Shown here in pieces: positions 8,806 to 14,096 of a stretch of 14,096 bases of DNA (its first letter is position 1; each line of letters starts with the position of its first letter). The stretch is from the NCBI GenBank assembly GCA_001603765.1, contig LUZV01000036.1, forward strand, positions 1 to 14,096, in the 5' to 3' direction. The notes beneath the pieces are model-generated. The model did no database searches. It saw only the letters and a program-made list of their open reading frames with translations, and was not told the DNA's origin. Source of the DNA: Anaerolineales bacterium Chloro_02. Lineage in GTDB: Bacteria; Chloroflexota; Anaerolineae; Anaerolineales; Anaerolineaceae. The position numbers and the translations under genes were made by a program.

Positions 8806-8821
8806 TGCAACTACTATGCCA
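8806..8821 (-). promoter_or_regulatory. Sigma-54 (-24/-12) promoter of the effector operon
   Basis: The minus strand reads TGGCATAGTAGTTGCA. Against the sigma-54 consensus TGGCACGNNNNTTGCA, only two of the twelve specified positions differ, and the GG and GC doublets have the exact 12-nt spacing. It lies in the 64-nt gap between the response regulator stop and the membrane protein start. Taking the GC as -13/-12 puts transcription start near 8795-8793, giving a leader of about 26-28 nt. The promoter sits next to genes for sigma-54 and an NtrC-type activator, which supports it strongly. Confidence 0.8.
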
Positions 8822-8831
8822 AAGGCGGTTT

Positions 8832-10016
8832 TCAGTTGCTCAAACCCACATAATTCGTGATGTCCATAGGCAAATGATTCAGGTCAATGGTGGACTCGTC
8901 GCAGAATAAAACCGCGCGTTCGATCGCGTTGCTCAGTTCGCGAATATTGCCGGGCCAGTTGTAATTGATCAGGGCTTGCATGGCTGCAGGGGAGACGTCG
9001 AGAATGTTGGAGCCAAGGCGTTTATTGAACTTACGCACCATATAGCCAACCAGATCAGGGATGTCCTGCCGGCGCTCGGCAAGCGATGGCAAGTCGAGGT
9101 CGACCACTTTCAGGCGGTAATAAAGATCCTCGCGGAATTCGTGGCGCGCGATCATCTCCTTGAGGTCGCGGTTTGAAGCGGCGATCACCTGCACATCCAC
9201 GCGGATCAAGTTCGACCCGCCGACGCGTCTGAAAGCGCGTTCTTCAAGGGCGCGCAGGAACTTTGCTTGCAAATCGACTGGCATGGAAGAAATTTCGTCG
9301 AGGAACAGAATACCGCCATCGGCGATTTCCATCAGACCGTTGCGGCGGCTGGTCGCGCCTGTAAACGAACCTGCCTCATGCCCGAAAAGCTCTGATTCGA
9401 ACATTGTCGGCTGGATTGCCGGGCAGTTGATGTCGATAAAGGGTTTGCCAGCGCGGGGTCCCTTGCGGTGGATGTAGTTAGCTAAAACTTCTTTGCCTGT
9501 GCCAGTTGGTCCGGTGATCAGCACTGATACGGACGATTCCGACGCACGACCTGCCAGCTCGATGATGTGTTTCATTTGAGGCGTACTGCCGATAATAAAC
9601 TCGTCCAGATTGCCCTGGCTGCTGCGCAAATGCGCCAGCTCGCGGCGCATGGTAACCACTTCTGCCGCGCGGTTCACCGACTTCTCGAGCTCAAGCAAAT
9701 CGAGAGGCTTTTCCATAAAATCCTGAGCGCCATTTTTCATCGCGTCCACCGCCATTGAGACCTCGCCGTGGGCGGTTATGATGATCACCTGCGGGCGCAG
9801 CGGCAAACGCGACGTTTCCGTGAGCAGGTGTGGACCGTACCCGTCTGGCAGGCGCACATCTAAAATGATGATATCAGCGGCGCCTTTCGCGATATGAGCC
9901 CGGGCATCGGCAAGCGTGCCGGCTTCGTGGACTTCATAACCCTTTGAACGCAAAAACTCAGAAACGACCATTCGGGCGGTTTCTTCATCATCGACGACCA
10001 GGACAGTTGCTGCCAT
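8832..10016 (-). CDS. NtrC-family sigma-54 activator (receiver plus AAA+) lacking a DNA-binding domain
   Basis: A 394-residue response regulator. The receiver domain (1-120) has acidic D9/D10, phosphoacceptor D53, T81 and K103. The AAA+ sigma-54 interaction domain (about 140-375) has Walker A GPTGTGKE (169-176), a sigma-54 contact loop reading GSFTGA (216-221) instead of the usual GAFTGA, Walker B GILFLDE (235-241), and the arginine-bearing FREDLYYRL. The protein stops at NYVGLSN, shortly after the WPGNIREL helix bundle, so the C-terminal Fis helix-turn-helix of typical members of about 450-480 residues is absent. Such activators (H. pylori FlgR is a known case) can work from solution without an enhancer site. 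The ATG is 8 nt after the kinase stop, with AAGGAG overlapping that stop. The kinase is the obvious phosphodonor. Confidence 0.95.
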   Translation of the reverse strand: MAATVLVVDDEETARMVVSEFLRSKGYEVHEAGTLADARAHIAKGAADIIILDVRLPDGYGPHLLTETSRLPLRPQVIIITAHGEVSMAVDAMKNGAQDFMEKPLDLLELEKSVNRAAEVVTMRRELAHLRSSQGNLDEFIIGSTPQMKHIIELAGRASESSVSVLITGPTGTGKEVLANYIHRKGPRAGKPFIDINCPAIQPTMFESELFGHEAGSFTGATSRRNGLMEIADGGILFLDEISSMPVDLQAKFLRALEERAFRRVGGSNLIRVDVQVIAASNRDLKEMIARHEFREDLYYRLKVVDLDLPSLAERRQDIPDLVGYMVRKFNKRLGSNILDVSPAAMQALINYNWPGNIRELSNAIERAVLFCDESTIDLNHLPMDITNYVGLSN

Positions 10017-10024
10017 TTTGCTCC

Positions 10025-11977
10025 TTAAGCGGCTTTCAGGAGGAGAACATGGAACATTGTCCCGCCTGGAAAGCTCTCTACATAGATATTTCCCTTATGC
10101 GCCGTAACAATCCTGCGCGAGATAGCCAACCCCAGACCGGTCCCCTTGGATTTGGTGGTCAGGAAAGGCTCAAAAATATGGTTCACCAAATCATCCGGAA
10201 TGCCGGGCCCAGAATCTGCCACTATAACCTCATATTGAGGCGGCATGATGTCGGGGTCAGCCGGATGGATCTTAACATTCAAACTACCGCCATCTGTTTC
10301 CATCGCCTGTATGGCGTTGCTAATCAGGTTCACAAAAACCTGCTCGATCGCCCGCGCGTCCGCCATCACCAGCGGGTTGTCGGGTTGGTGCTCAAGATTG
10401 TAACTGATATTGAGCTTAATCATCCTCGGCGCCCAGCGTTCCAGAATGGAATTGATCAGAATGGCGAGGTCAACCGGTGCAGGATTGTATTCTACTGGCT
10501 TGGAAAAAGTAAGGGTGGATTCCATCAAATGCGTCAGGCGCAGGCAGTCATTTTGCAGCCGTGAAACTAAGTTCGCCTGAGGGTCGTCAGGTTTCATCGA
10601 AAGACCCAAAAATTGCAAACCAGTTGAGATGCTATTGATGGGGTTTTTTACCTCGTGCGCAAAGATTGCGGATACTTCACCCAAAAACGCCCGCTGTTCA
10701 AGCTGCTGCGAGTGGGCGCGGATTTGTTCGGTCTGGCTGATGTCGCGCAGGATCAGAACGATACTGCGCACCGTGTCCTTCTCCATTACTGGAATGCAAA
10801 GCACCTGCGCCATAAAAGAGCTCCCCGAGCGATTGTTGAGGCTGAAATTGGTGCCCACCAGCGTGCTGATACCCTGCTGGGCGGATTTATAAAGCGCGGA
10901 AAGTGTCTCATTGCCAATCAACACCATGTCCGCCTTTTGCCTGAAAACCTCTTTACTGGCGTAGCCGAGCAAAAACTCGGCGGCAGGGTTCATTTCCGCG
11001 ATCCGCAGGTCCGGAGTGAGAATAATGACGCCTTCTTCGAGATTGTCGGTGATCGCGTGCTGGATTTGGACTACGTGACGTATGTTATTAAGCGTGCGCT
11101 GGGCGCTTTCAAGGCTGTTGAGCCCCTGGATGGCAGAGGCGGCATGAGCGGACATCAGTGCCAGGTAGCGCAAGGTTTCGTCGTCTGGGTAGGGCGCTTC
11201 ACCGGTGGCTAATAGTAAGCCCTGAAGCGCCTGATTGTAATATAACGGCAGCGTGAGGAGATAGTGATACCCAGCCATTAACGCGCTTTGTTGTAATTCG
11301 TTTTGCGTTTCTTTCGGCAGCTTCCAAAGCTGCCAGGAGGGCAAGTTTTGCAACAAGTCGCGGTCGATCACAGACGGAAAGACATCGGTTTGCGGTGATG
11401 TAGGGTTCAGCTGCAGCTGTTTTTCATTCCGCGGGTTAATGCGGTAAGAAAGAATCAAATTCGGGTTGAGCATTCGCTGCACGATCTGAACCGCAGTCTG
11501 AAAAACGGCTTGAGAAGAGGTTTGATTGCCAAGTGTCGTCAGGAGGGAGAAGTTGTCGAAGCGATACTCCTGTTCAAGCAGGTCGCGCCTGATTTCGAAT
11601 TCAGAATCGGGCGGCGAAAAGGTGAGCACGACGATCTGATTTGTCAGACTGATCGAAAGAACGCGCATGGTCGCGAGGATCAAATCGCCGCTGCTGATTT
11701 GCAGACGCACCGGACGTGATTGATCGCCCGTCGGGTTGGTGTCTAACTCGCCCGGGATCAACGCGCGCAGTGATAATTCGCAAAGCATCTCTTGGGTGAA
11801 GCCAGTCAGATCGTAAAAGTTGCGGTTTGCACTGATAATTTTGTCATCCGTGCGGCGATACACAATCGCAGCTGCTGAAATCAGTTCCAGGATGAGAGAA
11901 CGGTCCAGAATGGCAAAATCCTGGTTGGCACTGCCAGAAGGCTTGGAGCCATATTGATCGGTGGTCACTGGAGTCAT
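10025..11977 (-). CDS. Soluble PAS-GAF-PAS sensor histidine kinase (NtrB-like)
   Basis: A 650-residue kinase without membrane helices. Its order is PAS-like (about 28-122), GAF-like (about 142-288), PAS (about 306-416), HisKA dimerisation domain with phosphorylated H441 in FAHEVKNPI, and an HATPase domain. The HATPase has an N box (VNLISNA, N550/N554), a G1 box DSGPGIP (588-594), an F box (IFEPFLTTK) and a G2 box GTGLGL (612-617). The layout matches cytoplasmic NtrB/AtoS-type kinases that pair with NtrC-type regulators, and its partner gene is next. Its signal is unknown; PAS and GAF domains bind small ligands, haem or flavin, and no clear cofactor residue is evident. The chosen ATG at 11977 comes one nucleotide after the rpoN stop, with AGGT just upstream. 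The frame is open to 12103, but that would overlap conserved rpoN sequence. Confidence 0.93.
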   Translation of the reverse strand: MTPVTTDQYGSKPSGSANQDFAILDRSLILELISAAAIVYRRTDDKIISANRNFYDLTGFTQEMLCELSLRALIPGELDTNPTGDQSRPVRLQISSGDLILATMRVLSISLTNQIVVLTFSPPDSEFEIRRDLLEQEYRFDNFSLLTTLGNQTSSQAVFQTAVQIVQRMLNPNLILSYRINPRNEKQLQLNPTSPQTDVFPSVIDRDLLQNLPSWQLWKLPKETQNELQQSALMAGYHYLLTLPLYYNQALQGLLLATGEAPYPDDETLRYLALMSAHAASAIQGLNSLESAQRTLNNIRHVVQIQHAITDNLEEGVIILTPDLRIAEMNPAAEFLLGYASKEVFRQKADMVLIGNETLSALYKSAQQGISTLVGTNFSLNNRSGSSFMAQVLCIPVMEKDTVRSIVLILRDISQTEQIRAHSQQLEQRAFLGEVSAIFAHEVKNPINSISTGLQFLGLSMKPDDPQANLVSRLQNDCLRLTHLMESTLTFSKPVEYNPAPVDLAILINSILERWAPRMIKLNISYNLEHQPDNPLVMADARAIEQVFVNLISNAIQAMETDGGSLNVKIHPADPDIMPPQYEVIVADSGPGIPDDLVNHIFEPFLTTKSKGTGLGLAISRRIVTAHKGNIYVESFPGGTMFHVLLLKAA

Positions 11978-11978
11978 G

Positions 11979-13382
11979 CTACCTGGTGCGATTCTGGCGC
12001 AGATTTCCGGGCAGGATGCCTTCCATCGATCGGTACTTGGCAACTGTCCGGCGCGCGATTTCGATGCCCTGCTCTTTAAGCGCGGATCGGATTTCAGAGT
12101 CACTCAAAGGATGGTCTTCGTTTTCGATCATTTGCTTGATAAGGGTTCGATGAGCCAGGCTGCGATCGAAGAAAATTGCCAGAGGAACGATTCTTTTGTT
12201 TGGCAGCTGCACAGTCTTGCCAGAAACAGCCCGTGAGATGGTTGATTCGTGCATATCAAGCTGCCCGGCGATCTCCGCGCGGGTTAGCGGCTTCATTTCA
12301 AGATCACCCTGCAGGATGTAGTCCTTCTGAAAGCTAACCAATTTTTCGAGCAGGAGCTTCAGGGCGTTTGAGCGCTGCTGAATGCATTTAATCAACAAAT
12401 TTGCTTTTTCAATATCGCCGCGCCACTCCTCGGCTTTATCTTCTTCAACTTGCTTGAGGGTGGCTTTGAACAGGGGATTAACGCGCAGCGTGCCGCGAAT
12501 TGGGAGGATGATCTCGACAACCAGAGGGTTTGCCGGGTTTTCATTGAGGTGGTAGATCAAAATATCGGGCTGATGAAAGACCTGCGAATCACTGCTGTTG
12601 GGGTTGCGCACATCACCCCAGTGGGCGCGCGCCGGGAAGGGGTTGAGATTCTCGCTGATAAAGGCGGCGACCTTTTGGATTTGCTGCGTTGTCGTGCCCA
12701 AAGCCCGCGCGATTTCCTGGTAGTGATGCTGGCTCATCTGGTGAAGATAGGCAGCCACGACCTCGCGCGTGTAGGCTGGCACGTTCATTGTCTCTGATAA
12801 GATGTCCACCTGCGCCAGCATGGCTTCGACCGGATTAGCAGAACATACACCGTACGGGTCGTACCGTTTGAGCTTTTCGATCAGGGCTGTGATTTCAGAA
12901 GGCAGGCGATGATGATAACGGGCAACTTCGAGCGCGGTGGTAGTGAGGAAGCCGTCTTCGTCCAGATGGGTGAGGATATAAGCAGCGATAAGCCGGTCTT
13001 CTACAGGCAAGTCAGCTGCCGCCTGGCGCAGGACATAGCTCGGGAGGTCAACCATTTCGGAGACAAACGGCTCCTCAGGGGCTTCGCCTGTACTGGTCGC
13101 AGAACCGGTGTAAAAATCCTCGCGAGGGGAGATGAAAACGATTGGGTCTTCTGATTGAACGGAGCTCGGCTGGCTGCAAATAGGGCAAGAGCCGCGCGGC
13201 GGCAGTGGACGCTTGCACATGGGGCAGGTGCGCTCTTCGATAAGCTCAAGAGCAGGATTGGACGCAAGTTCTGACTCGATTTTTTGCTGCAGTTCATCCA
13301 AGGTCAAACCGAGCAAAGTCATTGTCTGAGCCAGATGCGCCGACATTGTGGTGGAGGTTTGTTGACTTGGAAGTATCAGCAT
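11979..13382 (-). CDS. rpoN: RNA polymerase sigma-54 factor with inserted zinc-ribbon-like motif
   Basis: A 467-residue sigma-54. Region I is near the N-terminus (about 5-50, with the helix pattern TLDELQQKIESELASNPALEL). The core-binding domain follows (about 110-300). The helix-turn-helix is at about 367-388 (LTRAEIAGQLDMHESTISRAV). The diagnostic RpoN box ARRTVAKYR is at 443-451. Between region I and the core-binding domain, where an acidic region II is usual, sits CPMC-X9-CPIC (C53, C56, C66, C69), which looks like a zinc ribbon. The start ATG has AGAAGG 8 nt upstream. It is the first gene of the operon with the kinase and activator. The upstream region holds a TGGTATAAT extended -10 that also reads as a sigma-54 site, so it may be self-regulated. 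Confidence 0.96.
   Translation of the reverse strand: MLILPSQQTSTTMSAHLAQTMTLLGLTLDELQQKIESELASNPALELIEERTCPMCKRPLPPRGSCPICSQPSSVQSEDPIVFISPREDFYTGSATSTGEAPEEPFVSEMVDLPSYVLRQAAADLPVEDRLIAAYILTHLDEDGFLTTTALEVARYHHRLPSEITALIEKLKRYDPYGVCSANPVEAMLAQVDILSETMNVPAYTREVVAAYLHQMSQHHYQEIARALGTTTQQIQKVAAFISENLNPFPARAHWGDVRNPNSSDSQVFHQPDILIYHLNENPANPLVVEIILPIRGTLRVNPLFKATLKQVEEDKAEEWRGDIEKANLLIKCIQQRSNALKLLLEKLVSFQKDYILQGDLEMKPLTRAEIAGQLDMHESTISRAVSGKTVQLPNKRIVPLAIFFDRSLAHRTLIKQMIENEDHPLSDSEIRSALKEQGIEIARRTVAKYRSMEGILPGNLRQNRTR
13176..13226 (-). other. Zinc-ribbon-like Cys4 motif within sigma-54
   Basis: Codons 53-69 of rpoN encode two CPxC knuckles (CPMC and CPIC) separated by nine residues, a pattern typical of zinc ribbons. 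It lies between the activator-responsive region I and the core-binding region. Metal binding is inferred from the pattern alone. Confidence 0.7.
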
Positions 13383-13424
13383 AATGAGCCTTCTATTAAA
13401 AATGAGAAATGACAGTAACTATTG

Positions 13425-13440
13425 TGCAAGAATTATACCA
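13425..13440 (-). promoter_or_regulatory. Promoter of the rpoN operon: extended -10 overlapping a sigma-54-like site
   Basis: The minus strand reads TGGTATAATTCTTGCA. Read one way it is an extended -10 (TGG TATAAT) without a good -35, starting transcription near 13425. Read the other way it is a -24/-12 element with the exact GG-to-GC spacing and an intact TTGCA. It matches the effector promoter at 8806-8821 at 12 of 16 bases. The sigma-54 start would be near 13414, giving a leader of about 30 nt. Both could be used; which one dominates cannot be told from sequence. Confidence 0.55.
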
Positions 13441-13451
13441 AACCTTTTTGA

Positions 13452-13474
13452 ACTCTGTTTGGCGATAACAGAGT
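13452..13474. promoter_or_regulatory. 8-bp dyad between divergent promoters, possible operator
   Basis: ACTCTGTT and AACAGAGT form a perfect inverted repeat with a 7-nt centre, 12 nt upstream of the rpoN promoter element. There is no T run on either side, so a terminator is unlikely. A binding site for a dimeric regulator acting on rpoN or on the divergent aminotransferase gene is possible. No family can be assigned. Confidence 0.35.
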
Positions 13475-13503
13475 CGAATTTGCCCTCGTTAGAGGATTTC
13501 ATT

Positions 13504-13532
13504 TTCCCATTTATGGGTGGGTGGCTTATAAT
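13504..13532 (+). promoter_or_regulatory. Housekeeping promoter of the aminotransferase gene
   Basis: A perfect TATAAT at 13527-13532 lies 17 nt after TTCCCA at 13504-13509, which matches 4 of 6 bases of the -35 consensus. Transcription would start near 13539, about 25 nt before the ATG. Confidence 0.55.
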
Positions 13533-13563
13533 CAAGAAAAAAGGAGAAGGATCTCAACACAAT

Positions 13564-14096
13564 ATGATTACGCCCTCAAAAAATGTAGCAAATCTGAAAC
13601 CGTATTTTTTTGCCGGCCTACAGGCTGTGCTGGCTAATCTGGCTGCGCGTGGTGTGGATGTGATCCGGCTGGATATGGGCTCACCCGACCTGCCGCCGGC
13701 TGATTTCATCATCGATAAGTTAGTTGAATCAGCTCGTAACCCCAAGAAGCACGGCTACTCACCGGCCGGCGGAACTCCGGCATTCCTAAAAGCGGTCAGC
13801 ACGTATTACAAACGGCGTTTCAATGTGGATATTGACCCTGCGACAGAAGCGCTGGCGTTGATTGGCTCCAAAGAAGGGCTATTTAATCTGCATCACACCA
13901 TGCTTGACCCAGGCGACATGGTGCTTATACCTGATCCCTACTATCCGGTCTACCTGGCAGGCGCTGAGCTGGCAGGCGCACGATATCACTTTATGCCCCT
14001 GCTGCGCGAAAACAACTTCTTGCCCGATTTTGACGCCATTCCGGAAGAAGTTGCCAAAGCCGCAAAAATCATGTGGCTGAACTATCCGAATAACCC
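13564..14096 (+). CDS. PLP-dependent class I/II aminotransferase, N-terminal part
   Basis: The first 177 codons of a gene cut by the window edge; no stop is reached. The protein matches fold-type I aminotransferases of the aspartate/LL-diaminopimelate aminotransferase group. It has MGSPDLPP near the start, YSPAGGTPAFLKAV (substrate-proximal loop), GSKEGLFNL (PLP-phosphate region), PDPYYPVY with its ring-stacking tyrosine, and NYPNNP with the PLP-contacting Asn at the very end. The PLP lysine lies beyond the window. The exact substrate is undecided; LL-diaminopimelate, aspartate or alanine aminotransferase are all possible. The purine-rich AGGAGAAGG (13542-13550) is 13 nt from the ATG, longer than usual, but no other in-frame start fits. 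It is divergent from rpoN and probably unrelated in function. Confidence 0.88.
   Translation, partial: MITPSKNVANLKPYFFAGLQAVLANLAARGVDVIRLDMGSPDLPPADFIIDKLVESARNPKKHGYSPAGGTPAFLKAVSTYYKRRFNVDIDPATEALALIGSKEGLFNLHHTMLDPGDMVLIPDPYYPVYLAGAELAGARYHFMPLLRENNFLPDFDAIPEEVAKAAKIMWLNYPNN

Noticed and set aside
8794..8809. Plus-strand sigma-54-like site (GG at 8795, TTGCA at 8805)
   Set aside because: TTGCAA is self-complementary, so a match appears on both strands. The plus-strand -24 half is poor apart from GG, and it would transcribe antisense into the activator gene.
9944..11212. Plus-strand frames of 206 and 185 codons
   Set aside because: They are antisense to conserved kinase and response-regulator motifs (H box, N box, G boxes, receiver), which fix the real frame.
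11978..12103. N-terminal extension of the kinase to 12103
   Set aside because: It overlaps the conserved RpoN-box end of rpoN; the ATG at 11977, one base after the rpoN stop, fits a coupled operon.
13451..13475. Terminator between the divergent genes
   Set aside because: The dyad has no T run on either strand, and both flanking genes are transcribed away from it.

Overview
The window looks like a bacterial chromosome segment of moderate GC content. The gene families and intergenic style suggest Chloroflexota, perhaps Anaerolineae. That is an inference from general resemblance; no rRNA or universal marker gene is present to fix it. Six genes lie on the minus strand, and one truncated gene starts divergently on the plus strand at the right end.

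Reading in the direction of transcription, from right to left, the first block is regulatory: a sigma-54 factor (rpoN, 13382-11979), a soluble PAS/GAF sensor histidine kinase (11977-10025) and an NtrC-type AAA+ response regulator that lacks the usual C-terminal Fis DNA-binding domain (10016-8832). The gaps are 1 nt and 8 nt, so this is almost certainly one operon.

The second block is the effector operon. It encodes a 110-residue two-helix membrane protein (8767-8435), a 1779-residue TPR protein (8415-3076) and a 922-residue protein with an N-terminal TPR-like part and a C25/gingipain-like caspase-fold peptidase domain with a visible His/Cys pair (3079-311). The last two genes overlap by 4 nt (ATGA). 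None of the large proteins shows a signal peptide, so the protease system appears intracellular, with the small protein as a possible membrane anchor.

The blocks are joined by a 64-nt gap holding a near-consensus sigma-54 promoter (8806-8821) and a terminator-like hairpin (8773-8800). The 3' arm of this hairpin contains the ribosome binding site of the membrane protein gene. The predicted sigma-54 start site falls inside the 5' arm. Transcripts from the sigma-54 promoter should therefore have a free ribosome site, while read-through from the regulatory operon should be terminated or have the site sequestered. A second sigma-54-like site lies upstream of rpoN and overlaps an extended -10 sequence, suggesting autoregulation. 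Together these read as a self-contained sigma-54 switch (sigma factor, sensor and activator) for a TPR/caspase-like protease module. I do not recognise this arrangement as a described system.

The right end holds the first 177 codons of a PLP-dependent class I/II aminotransferase with its own promoter. The left 310 bases contain no gene. They hold two copies of a palindrome-rich repeat, and the last palindrome may end the effector operon.
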